64,000 nt of DNA, taken from contig MPMM01000002.1 of assembly GCA_002238505.1 (NCBI GenBank), positions 124,001-188,000 of the forward strand, written 5' to 3'. The position numbers were made by a program, and so were the translations under genes. The notes under the pieces are model-generated. The model saw only the letters and a program-made list of their open reading frames with translations. It did no database searches and was not told the origin of the DNA. Shown here piece by piece: positions 41,160-49,033 of this stretch; position 1 is the stretch's first letter, and each line of letters starts with the position of its first letter. The DNA is from SAR202 cluster bacterium bin22. GTDB lineage: Bacteria; Chloroflexota; Dehalococcoidia; Lucifugimonadales; UBA3495.

Positions 41160-42233
41160 ATGGAACCTCTAGATGTTACGAGAACTCTTTACAGAGTAAG
41201 TGATTTTCTCTCTTGGCAAAGGGCAAGAACTTTAGTCCTTAGCCCCAGTTTTCAGAGACGCGCTGTTTGGAACAAAGGTGCTAAGTCGTACCTTGTTGAC
41301 ACCATATTCAGAGGGCTACCAATTCCGATTCTATTCTTGCGCGACCAGAGGTCGGATCTGAACAGCTTCGAACCAAGACGCGAAGTTGTAGATGGACAGC
41401 AAAGAATCAGAACTCTTATTTCCTATATAGATCCATCAGCGCTCGAAGACTATACAGTTGGGCGTGACGATTTTTGTGTACAGCCGCTCCACAATCCACT
41501 AATTGCAAACCAGTCTTTCGATCAGCTTTCGCCAGACTTCCAACACAGGATTCTGGACTACCAGTTTAGTGTTCATGTATTGTCCTCAGGAGTAGATGAT
41601 CGCGAGGTTTTGAGCATTTTTGCGCGCATGAACTCTACCGGCGTCAAACTAAACCCGCAAGAATTGCGAAATGCAGGGTTCTTCGGCGAGTTCAAGACAT
41701 CTATGTACGAAACAGCGGCTGCCCATCTTCAGCGGTGGCGGGAATGGGGCGTTTTCAGTGAAGACGACATAGCGAGAATGCTAGAGGTTGAGCTTTCTTC
41801 TGAATTCGCTCTGTTGATGCTGAATGGTTTGACAGGCAAGAGACAACCCGCTTTAGATAGTACATATAAAGAAAAGGACGAGACGTTTCCGGAACGAAAA
41901 GAAGTTGAGCGGAGATTTAACGTCGTTATGGATACAATCGACGATAAATTAAGCAACAGAATAAAATCCTTACCATTTAGCCGCAAGACATTATTCTACA
42001 GCTTGTTTGCATACCTCTATGATTATCAGTTTGGCATAGGTTCCCCTCTGGAGCATATGAGACCCAAGATGGTACCTAATCAGGTAGTTTCAAGCATAAA
42101 TGCTGTAGGAGAAGGCATCATCAAGAAAACTGCTCCTGAAGGTGTGCTGCAGTCGGTAACTAGAAGGACCACTAACCCTCAGGAACGGTCGATAATTCAT
42201 AACTATTTGAAAGAGGTAGCTGGTAGTGGCTAA
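41160..42233 (+). CDS. DUF262 (GmrS/ParB-like) domain protein
   Basis: 357 aa. The DUF262 core is clear: LVLSPSFQRRAVWNKGAKSYLVDTIFRGLPIPILFL (about residues 26-60) and REVVDGQQRIRTLISYI (DGQQR at 78-82), a ParB/sulfiredoxin-like nucleotide-binding fold. In GmrSD type IV restriction enzymes this domain uses NTP and is fused to a DUF1524 HNH nuclease; no HNH motif is visible here. Its stop overlaps the start of the HEPN gene by 8 nt, so the two are a unit. AT-richer than the flanking genes; AGGAAAAAG precedes the ATG. Confidence 0.85.
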   Translation: MEPLDVTRTLYRVSDFLSWQRARTLVLSPSFQRRAVWNKGAKSYLVDTIFRGLPIPILFLRDQRSDLNSFEPRREVVDGQQRIRTLISYIDPSALEDYTVGRDDFCVQPLHNPLIANQSFDQLSPDFQHRILDYQFSVHVLSSGVDDREVLSIFARMNSTGVKLNPQELRNAGFFGEFKTSMYETAAAHLQRWREWGVFSEDDIARMLEVELSSEFALLMLNGLTGKRQPALDSTYKEKDETFPERKEVERRFNVVMDTIDDKLSNRIKSLPFSRKTLFYSLFAYLYDYQFGIGSPLEHMRPKMVPNQVVSSINAVGEGIIKKTAPEGVLQSVTRRTTNPQERSIIHNYLKEVAGSG

Positions 42234-42843
42234 ATCGGCTATTTGCCTTTCTGAGGAATTCTCAGGTCATCTAGGTTATTTGGAACAAACCCGCAACAAA
42301 ATGGAGCGTCTCTTCCTTGAAGGTTCAGTAGTAAATCGGGACATGAACCAGGTTTATGTTGGCCTTTACTTTGAAGCCATAACGTCCTTCGAACGTCTGA
42401 TTGAGGAGTTGTTTGTCGGATTGCTTTCCGGCCGATTTGTAACCAGCTCGGCGCCAGTGGTTCCGTTATTGCAGTTCAGCAACAGGCGAGCGGTCCGTTC
42501 CGTAGTATACGGTGGTCGAGACTATGTCGATTGGCTGCCTTATGATCGTACAGAGGATTTGGCCAATCGTTTTTTTCGAAAAGGAGTGCCTTTCACTAGC
42601 CTGGATACGGGAGAAAAGACCCTCATCAGATCCTGCCTTGACATACGTAATGCCATCGCCCACAAGAGTAGGCACTCGGTTCAGACATTTGAGCGACGTG
42701 TTCTGGGTAGTCAGAACCTAATGCAACGGGAAAAAACCCCTCCAGGATATCTGAGGAGCATTTTTCGTACTGCTCCCATACAAAGGCGATACCAATATTA
42801 CGTCTTTTCAATGTCTTCGATAGCCCATAAATTGTGCTCTTAA
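42226..42843 (+). CDS. HEPN-domain protein partnered with DUF262
   Basis: 205-aa all-helical protein. The C-terminal half has the HEPN RNase motif Rx4H as RNAIAH (residues 141-146) within LIRSCLDIRNAIAHKSRHS, preceded by a helical N-terminal region (VYVGLYFEAITSFERLIEELFVGLL). HEPN proteins are typically RNases in toxin-antitoxin or antiviral systems. Starts at a GTG inside the end of the DUF262 gene (8-nt overlap), so tight translational coupling is expected. The assignment rests on the motif and helical pattern only. Confidence 0.7.
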   Translation: MAKSAICLSEEFSGHLGYLEQTRNKMERLFLEGSVVNRDMNQVYVGLYFEAITSFERLIEELFVGLLSGRFVTSSAPVVPLLQFSNRRAVRSVVYGGRDYVDWLPYDRTEDLANRFFRKGVPFTSLDTGEKTLIRSCLDIRNAIAHKSRHSVQTFERRVLGSQNLMQREKTPPGYLRSIFRTAPIQRRYQYYVFSMSSIAHKLCS

Positions 42844-42986
42844 GGGTATTGTTCAAGCATCAACTTGAGCAATCTTTAGGGTAATCGAAGACGCAGTCAT
42901 AATGTTTGAATAGAAACAGTACCAATTCCAAGTAAGTATTGCATGCCGACTTAACATTAAGCTTGAGCAAGAGAGGAATACATACC

Positions 42987-43823
42987 ATGACCACCAACAC
43001 CAAACCCGTAGCAGTAGTAATCGGGGCTACTTCCAAGTGGCAGGCCGATGGGCGGAATACCCAGATGATTCACGGCGGCGCTATTGATGACAGCGACCTG
43101 CCAGTGGGTATCCGCTTTGGCATTGGGGGCGCCGTTGCCCAGAAGTTCGCCCAGGAGGGGTTCCTGACGGTGCTGACCACCCGCAACGCCGCCAACGCCG
43201 CGTCGCTGAATGCCGCTATCCGCGAGCAGGGCGGCGACACCCTGGTCGTGGAACTGGACCTGGCGTCGCAGGAGTCCATTTCCGAGGCCTTTGCCCAGAT
43301 TCGCGCCGAGGCTGGCGACCCCCTGGTGCTGGTGTATAACGCCGGTTACCTGGAGGGGCGGGACCTGCCGCCGGAGATGGAACTGCTGGAGCACATGCCC
43401 TACGAAATGTTCGAGACGGCCCAGCACATCTCCAGCAGCGGCCCCTTCCTGGTGGCCAAGGAGGTGCTGCCAGCCATGCGGGAACGGGGCGAGGGCAGCA
43501 TCCTGTTCTCCAACAACCCCGCCTCCCTGCGAGGCCGGAAGCGGTACACCGGCCAGTCGCTGTACTACCCGCGCGTGATGATGCGGACCCTGTCCCAGGC
43601 CTTGACCGAAGAGTACTCGGAGCACGGCGTCCACGTGGCCAACGTGGTCATTGACGGCACCATAGACTCGCCGGGGACGCGGGCCCGGGCCGGCCAGGAT
43701 CCGGAACTGCTGGTCAATCCGATGGCCATTGCCGATGCCTTCTACTACCTGCACAGCCAGGACAAGTCGTGCTGGTCGCATGAGATTCAGTTGACGCCCC
43801 ACCGGGCGAAACCCGCCTACTAG
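42987..43823 (+). CDS. Atypical SDR-family oxidoreductase
   Basis: 278-aa Rossmann-fold protein of the short-chain dehydrogenase type. The nucleotide-binding loop is split: VAVVIGATSKW is followed by an inserted segment of about 25 residues before GIGGAVAQKFAQEG. The NAG motif is present (VLVYNAGYLEG). The usual YxxxK catalytic motif is altered: SLYYPRVMMRTLSQAL has Tyr but no Lys at +4. It may be inactive or use another mechanism. The ATG at 42987 follows AGAGGAAT; the open frame upstream to 42939 is spurious. Followed after 168 nt by an LLM gene. Confidence 0.78.
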   Translation: MTTNTKPVAVVIGATSKWQADGRNTQMIHGGAIDDSDLPVGIRFGIGGAVAQKFAQEGFLTVLTTRNAANAASLNAAIREQGGDTLVVELDLASQESISEAFAQIRAEAGDPLVLVYNAGYLEGRDLPPEMELLEHMPYEMFETAQHISSSGPFLVAKEVLPAMRERGEGSILFSNNPASLRGRKRYTGQSLYYPRVMMRTLSQALTEEYSEHGVHVANVVIDGTIDSPGTRARAGQDPELLVNPMAIADAFYYLHSQDKSCWSHEIQLTPHRAKPAY

Positions 43824-43844
43824 GGACGTTTGTCACTCTTCCCG

Positions 43845-43950
43845 CCCGTCATTCCGGACTTGATCCGGAACCCAGGACGGAGCGGGGAAGGATATGGCGA
43901 TTGGGGGTCGGGAGACTGGATTTCGGCCTTCGCCGGAAAGACGGGGTTGA
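43845..43950. repeat. Dispersed CATTCCGG/GGAACCC-type repeat
   Basis: CATTCCGGACTTGATCCGG and, 45 nt on, GGATTTCGGCCTTCGCCGGAA form a degenerate inverted pair of the GGATTCCGGC-TTTCGCCGGAAT type that is widespread in intergenic DNA of many bacteria. Relatives occur at about 48290 and 48430-48505. It produces a false in-frame extension (VIPDLIRNPG) of the next LLM gene. Confidence 0.6.
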
Positions 43951-43991
43951 AGGGACGAAGTCGCCGCGAATCGGATGAAAGGAGTAATTCC

Positions 43992-45056
43992 ATGGACGTG
44001 GGAATGATGATGATCTTCTCCAGCTATGGCTGGGAGAAGGGTTCCGATGCGTTGATGTGGGAGGAGGAACTGCGCCTGGCAGATATTGCCGCCGACTCGG
44101 GCTTTGACTGCCTGTGGTCCGCCGAGCACCACTTTAACGACTACTCCTTTGTGCCCGATAACCTGCAACTGATGACTCACATCGCCGCCAGGCACCCCGA
44201 CATTGACGTGGGTACGGCGGCGGTGATCCTGCCTTGGCACAACCCCCTGCGAGTGGCGGAGAACGCCGCCGTCCTGGACCTGCTCAGCGGCGGGCGGCTG
44301 CGTTTGGGATTCGGTCGGGGCCTGGCGCGGCGGGAGTTTGCGACCTTCGGCATCAGCATGGACGAGTCCCGCGCCCGTTTCGACGAGGCGGCCCCCATGA
44401 TCGTGGAGGCCCTGCGGACGGGGTACATCGAGGGCGATGGGCCCCACTACCCGCAGGCGCGTACGGAAATCCGGCCACGGCCCGAGCATTCCTTCGACGG
44501 CCGCATCTACGCAGTGGCCGCCAGCGACGACTCGGTTTATTCGGCGGCCCAGCTGGGCGCCCACGTCATCATGTTCGCCGACCGGCCCTGGGAGATGCGT
44601 ATGCCGGGCATTGAGCGGGGGCGCGCCCTGCACCGCGAGTTTCACGGCACGGAGCCGCCAGCCCTGATGATGACCGAGTTTGTCGTCTGCGGCGAAAACC
44701 TGGCCCAGTGCGAGGAGGAAGCCCGCCAGTACCAGGGCAAGTTCGTGGAAAGCAACTTCCACCACTACGAGTTCCTTGGCGACCACTTCGGGTCGGTTAA
44801 GGGTTACGATGCCTACCAGCAGAAGGCGGCCATCGCCCGCGAGGCCGGCCTGGACGGAGCGGTGGAAGGGTTTATGAAGGCGGCCAGCTGGGGCACCCCT
44901 GACAAGATTCTGCGGGGCCTGGAAGATCGCAGGGAACTGCTGGGCGACTTTGAACTGAACGTTTCCTTCAGGTTCGGCGGCACCCCACTTGAGGTTGCGG
45001 AACGGGGCCTGAAGCTCTTTGCGAAAGAGGTGCTGCCCGTCCTGAAATCCTGGTAG
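43992..45056 (+). CDS. LLM-class flavin-dependent oxidoreductase
   Basis: 354 aa. Luciferase-like features: MDVGMMMIFSSYGW start, LADIAADSGFDCLWSAEHHFNDYSF, THIAARHPDIDVGTAAVILPWHNPLRVAENAAVLDLLSGGRLRLGFGRG, and the C-terminal LKLFAKEVLPVLKSW. The EHHF motif fits flavin-dependent alkanal-type monooxygenases. Starts at 43992 after AAAGGAG; the upstream extension is repeat DNA. Substrate unknown. Confidence 0.9.
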   Translation: MDVGMMMIFSSYGWEKGSDALMWEEELRLADIAADSGFDCLWSAEHHFNDYSFVPDNLQLMTHIAARHPDIDVGTAAVILPWHNPLRVAENAAVLDLLSGGRLRLGFGRGLARREFATFGISMDESRARFDEAAPMIVEALRTGYIEGDGPHYPQARTEIRPRPEHSFDGRIYAVAASDDSVYSAAQLGAHVIMFADRPWEMRMPGIERGRALHREFHGTEPPALMMTEFVVCGENLAQCEEEARQYQGKFVESNFHHYEFLGDHFGSVKGYDAYQQKAAIAREAGLDGAVEGFMKAASWGTPDKILRGLEDRRELLGDFELNVSFRFGGTPLEVAERGLKLFAKEVLPVLKSW

Positions 45057-45257
45057 CAACCCGGGCCCTGCCGGCCACGCTGCCTGCCAGCCAATCTTAT
45101 AACCAGCCTTGAGACTCTCTCTTCGGCGAGAATCCCCCCATGCCTCCCTCCCGTCGTTGCTGCTCACGATATTTTCCTTGCGATTGTAAGCTGCCGCGCG
45201 AGTCTGCTAGTCTTCAATAAGCCAGTAATACATTTATGCCGAACCACGAGGTAAACC

Positions 45258-46751
45258 ATGCGCTTTGTATTCCCAGTTGTGTTGATGATTGCCCTGATTG
45301 GCGCTTTGGCAGCCTGCCAGGGCGCTGCCGGTCCGGCCGGTGAGCAGGGTGTCCCAGGGCCCCAGGGCGAACCCGGAGCGGCGGGGCCCCCGGGCCCTTC
45401 AGGCGGGGCGGGGGGGGTGGTGGGACCCCAGGGTCCTTCAGGCGTGGCGGGAGTGGTGGGACCCCAGGGTCCTTCGGGCGCTGCTGGAGCCACCGGTCCG
45501 GCGGGACCTGCGGGGGCGGCAGGTGAGGTGGACCCGGCCGAGCTGGAAGCCCTGCTGTACCAGTTGACCGCAATGGCCATGGCCGAACCCATAGCCCCTG
45601 CCCGGTGGATGCCTGCTGAGTACACGAGGTACTACGTTCAACAGGCCATAAAGATGTACGAGGCCAATGGCCTGGAAGCGACTGTCGAATACTACAACAC
45701 CGATGAAAGCGTTGATGGGCAGTGGTACATGTTCATTGTTGACGAGAACGAGACTATGGTTGCCCACGCCAATCCTGACCTGGTGGGGGTAGGTGTTAAC
45801 GACATCCTGGGCCCCAACGGCTATCCGTCGGGAGCCGCCGTGTACGCGACTGCCGACGAGGATGGGGCCTGGTTCGACTACACCTTCCCCAACCTGGCCA
45901 CCGGCGAAGTGGAGACCAAGCATTCCTGGATGGTACGCCACGACGGGATAGTGTTCGGCTCGGGCTGGTACGAGCGGGGACCCAGCAGGACTGACGGCCC
46001 GGCCTACACCAAGGAGCTGGTCCAGCAGTCCATCAACCTGTACAACGCCGTGGGGCTGGAGTCCACCGTTGACTATTACAATAGCCAGGAGAGCACAGAC
46101 GGCCCCTGGTACATCTTCATCATCGATGAGGACGAGAACTTCCTGGCCCACGGCGCCAACCCTGCGTATGTCGGTCAGCACGTCTCGGTGGCCATCGGGC
46201 CCAACGGTTTTCCTGCAGGCGCAGCGGTCGCCGCATCTGCTGAACCTGAGGGCGCCTGGTTCGATTACACCTTCCTGAACCCGGCCACCGGAGCGGCGGA
46301 AACCAAGCATTCCTGGATGGTGGTCCACGATGACCTGACCTTCGGGACCGGCTGGTACGAGGATGGGCCGCGCAAGACCGACGTGGAAGCCTACACCATG
46401 TCAGTGGTCCAGCAGGCTATCAACCTGTACAACGCCGTTGGCCTGGACGACACGCTTGCCTACTACAACACGCCGGAGAGCGTGGACGGTCAGTGGTATG
46501 CCTTTATCGTGGACGCCGAGAGCGGGGTTACTATCGGCCACCATAATCCGGCGCTGCGGGACCGGGACCCCAGTCTGCGGGTGGATGCTACTGGCTATTT
46601 CTATGGGGACGACTTGCTGGCCGCTACGGAGTCGGGCCGCTGGAGTAGTTACGTCATAGTCAATCCGGGTTCGGGGCAGGAGCAGCGCAAGCACACCTTC
46701 GCCGTGCTGCATGACGGCTACATCTTCGCTTCGGGCTGGTACGAGCAGTAG
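45258..46751 (+). CDS. Lipoprotein with collagen-like repeats and three Cache-like domains
   Basis: 497 aa. Lipobox at LIGALAAC (Cys20). Residues about 21-92 are a collagen-like Gly-x-y run ([20 protein letters not shown] and similar). Three tandem repeats of about 125 aa follow, each with Y-(T/V)xxxVQQAI-x-(L/M)Y, YYN(T/S)xES-DG-W-x-FI(V/I)D and a closing KHSWMV-x-HD-x-x-FG(S/T)GWYE, like single-Cache ligand-sensing modules. A membrane-anchored extracellular stalk that displays small-molecule-binding domains is the simplest reading. There is no TM or signalling domain to relay a signal, so it is not a classical chemoreceptor. A terminator follows at 46885. Confidence 0.8.
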   Translation: MRFVFPVVLMIALIGALAACQGAAGPAGEQGVPGPQGEPGAAGPPGPSGGAGGVVGPQGPSGVAGVVGPQGPSGAAGATGPAGPAGAAGEVDPAELEALLYQLTAMAMAEPIAPARWMPAEYTRYYVQQAIKMYEANGLEATVEYYNTDESVDGQWYMFIVDENETMVAHANPDLVGVGVNDILGPNGYPSGAAVYATADEDGAWFDYTFPNLATGEVETKHSWMVRHDGIVFGSGWYERGPSRTDGPAYTKELVQQSINLYNAVGLESTVDYYNSQESTDGPWYIFIIDEDENFLAHGANPAYVGQHVSVAIGPNGFPAGAAVAASAEPEGAWFDYTFLNPATGAAETKHSWMVVHDDLTFGTGWYEDGPRKTDVEAYTMSVVQQAINLYNAVGLDDTLAYYNTPESVDGQWYAFIVDAESGVTIGHHNPALRDRDPSLRVDATGYFYGDDLLAATESGRWSSYVIVNPGSGQEQRKHTFAVLHDGYIFASGWYEQ

Positions 46752-46884
46752 TCTCCAACGGTCTGACATCCTGGTATAGACGGGCAGGGTGAGTCCGTTC
46801 GCGGAGAGCCTTGCGGCAGCACAATGGCAGGCCCTTCGAGAGCCTCAGGGTGAACGGGATGGTTGGTTATTGCGCCATTTGATG

Positions 46885-46919
46885 GGGCCCACGCTAATCG
46901 GTTAGCGTGGGCCCTTTGG
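46885..46919 (+). terminator. Bidirectional terminator between convergent genes
   Basis: A 13-bp perfect stem (GGGCCCACGCTAA / TTAGCGTGGGCCC, loop TCGG) followed by TTTGGGTTT. It sits between the Cache lipoprotein and the esterase gene. Confidence 0.8.
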
Positions 46920-46968
46920 GTTTACGGCGCGGTCAAGACCCGGTATGAGTCTGACCCTTGTTACGGGA

Positions 46969-47841
46969 TCAGGCCAGGTGCTGGTTGATGAAGGAAGTCA
47001 TCTGTTCGAGGGCCCGCTGGGCAACGTCGGTGGAAAGGTCGCGGAGGACGCCGTCACCTTCTTCCTCGAAGATGGTTACGTCGATCTGGCCGCCGGCATT
47101 GCGGTACTGGGAGATGAACTCGTCCAGGTCGGGGCGGGGGTGGGCCGCTTCATAGTTGCGGGCCAGGCACAGAGCGGGGGGCAGTTCGGTGCGCTCGCCG
47201 CCAGCCAGGGCGCGGGCGGGGGCCGCCTCGGCCATGGCCTCTTCGGTTACCCAGTACATGTCGTGCATGGCCACGGTGCGCTCGCCCACCGACTCGGGGG
47301 GCTTGATGTCTTCGCGGATGCCCTTGGCGTAGTTGTAACGACCCAACGGGTCAATTACGGGAGAGACCATAATCACGCAACCGAGGCTGCCGTCCACGTC
47401 GGAGGCGCCGTTGGTCAGGGACAGGGCGGAGTAGCGGGAATCAGTGGGCCGCATGCCCAGAAGCATGGCCTGGTGGGCGCCACTGGAGGTACCCATAGCT
47501 CCGATGCTGTCGGGGTTGCCGTTCCACTCGGTGGCGTGGGCCTTGCACCAGCGGATGCCGTAGTGGATGTCCTGGAAGGACGCGGGGTAGGAGGCTTCGG
47601 GGGGAACGCGGAAGTCGAGGGCCGCGACGATTATCCCGTTGCGGGCCAGGGCTTCGTTGCCAGCGTTGCCGTTCTCGCGGGTGCCGTTTACCCAGGCGCC
47701 GCCGTGCAGTTCCACCATTACGGGGAAGGGACCGTCGCCCTTGGGCTTGAAGATACGGGCCAGGAAGGGCTTGTCGCCGTGCCGGAGGTACTCCACGTCC
47801 TGGATTTCAACCTCATAGGTAGTCTGCTTGCTGACAGTCAT
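46969..47841 (-). CDS. Alpha/beta-hydrolase (esterase/lipase-like)
   Basis: 290 aa. The nucleophile elbow is GTSSGAHQAMLLG (Ser at the second S of GxSxG), with MVELHGGAWVNGTRENGN as the oxyanion HGGAW motif near the N-terminus, as in hormone-sensitive-lipase/BD-FAE-type esterases. A later Asp/His pair is likely in the VTIFEEEGDGVLRDLS region. Starts at 47841 (AAGGAG upstream). Cytoplasmic; substrate unknown. Confidence 0.85.
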   Translation of the reverse strand: MTVSKQTTYEVEIQDVEYLRHGDKPFLARIFKPKGDGPFPVMVELHGGAWVNGTRENGNAGNEALARNGIIVAALDFRVPPEASYPASFQDIHYGIRWCKAHATEWNGNPDSIGAMGTSSGAHQAMLLGMRPTDSRYSALSLTNGASDVDGSLGCVIMVSPVIDPLGRYNYAKGIREDIKPPESVGERTVAMHDMYWVTEEAMAEAAPARALAGGERTELPPALCLARNYEAAHPRPDLDEFISQYRNAGGQIDVTIFEEEGDGVLRDLSTDVAQRALEQMTSFINQHLA

Positions 47842-47885
47842 GCCAAACTCCTTTTGCTGGTAAGACTTTGGTATCCGGTGTCCGT

Positions 47886-47914
47886 AGAGTAATTGGCCCA
47901 AACCGCTGCGTCAA
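47886..47914 (-). promoter_or_regulatory. Candidate promoter of the esterase gene
   Basis: On the minus strand: TTGACG, exact 17-nt spacer, TACTCT, 45 nt upstream of the start codon. Confidence 0.45.
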
Positions 47915-49020
47915 ATTTTGTTCCAGGGGCAATAGAGCCGGCGGGCCATCTGGCCCTGGCAGGAGAGGAAAAATGTTTTTTCCAAGCATTTCCTGTTATT
48001 TCCCCTCGTTTCGTATCTGGAGATTCTTTTCGATGACAGGAATTTTGTCCAGAATGAAAGGATTGTCCTCCATTTATTCCCTTGGGAATCCGATGTGCGA
48101 ATCAAAATATGTGGATCTCCGACAGGAATTGCCAGGGGTCCGGAAGGGCAGTGGCGATTTAAGGGATTGTCACCCCTGACAACCTAAGGGGTGTCGTCAA
48201 ATCAGCCATTACCGCCGGTCAGGTAACGGGTATAAACAGGTGACATACCAGAATCCTGGTATATCGCGGAACATATCACCCATTGACATGACGGATCTGA
48301 ATTCCGGCTTTCGCCAGAATGACGGTAAGTCCCCAACCCATCATTGCAAACCTGTTGCACCGCTAGTAGTTCAACAGCACTGAATTGACGAGAGGCAACG
48401 GTGTAATGTCTTTACGGCCCTGAGCCGGAATCCAGAACGGTTGCCAAGGGTCAACCGCAAGGTACAGGAAAGGCCCTTGATTCCGGCTTTCGCCAGAATG
48501 ACGACACTCGGCTTTTGACGACGCCCCCCAGGAGAGCAGTTCGGGCCCTTCGGCAGGGACCGGGTGACTTGACTCACGCTTGAGCACATAGCCTGAATAA
48601 AGCGGGACTGCCCCGGGTCTGTCACTGCAAATTCTCTTGTCATGATGGTAATGGTAGAGAAGGTTCAGGCAGGGGGGCAAGGGCGAAGTGTCAGTGAGAG
48701 GAGAGACTGGGAAAGCCTGGGCGGGCACTGCCCGACTGGTTTTCCGTCAGGCAGTGCTGCGTTCGTATGGCATTACACTTTACAAAATGCCCGAAAATGG
48801 TCTGGGCAGCGCGTAGGCTCTTGAAGCAAAGAATTGATAAATTGACATAGCGAGTCGAAATCGGAAAGGGCGAAGCAGGCCCTGACTGATGGCTGGCAGC
48901 GAGGGCGCAACGGTGGTGGAAGACGTGAGGTGGCGCCCGCCCCTCTAATTTTTCTATTTGTCTGGTCATCCCGCCGTCCCGCCCGGACGCACTATTTCGT
49001 AGATATGTTCCCGGGTAGCA
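47915..49020. other. Long intergenic region rich in dispersed repeats
   Basis: About 1.1 kb with no gene. It holds ATTCCGGCTTTCGCCAGAATGACG pieces at about 48292 and 48481, the hairpins ATACCAG...CTGGTAT (about 48245-48265) and CACCCCT...AGGGGTG (about 48170-48195), and a TAGTTCAACAGCA element at 48364 shared with 57610. Confidence 0.6.
48364..48440. repeat. TAGTTCAACAGCA dispersed repeat, copy 1
   Basis: The first 41 nt match the copy at 57610-57685 with about four mismatches. The trailing GAGCCGGAATCCAG also has a related end in the other copy. Non-coding. Confidence 0.7.
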
Positions 49021-49033
49021 GGGAGGAGTGGGT

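Noticed and set aside
41160-42843. Complete GmrSD type IV restriction enzyme
   Set aside because: No DUF1524/HNH nuclease motif in either protein; the partner looks like HEPN instead.
43830-43991. N-terminal extension of the LLM protein (VIPDLIRNPG...)
   Set aside because: Encoded by a dispersed intergenic repeat; the true start at 43992 has AAAGGAG.
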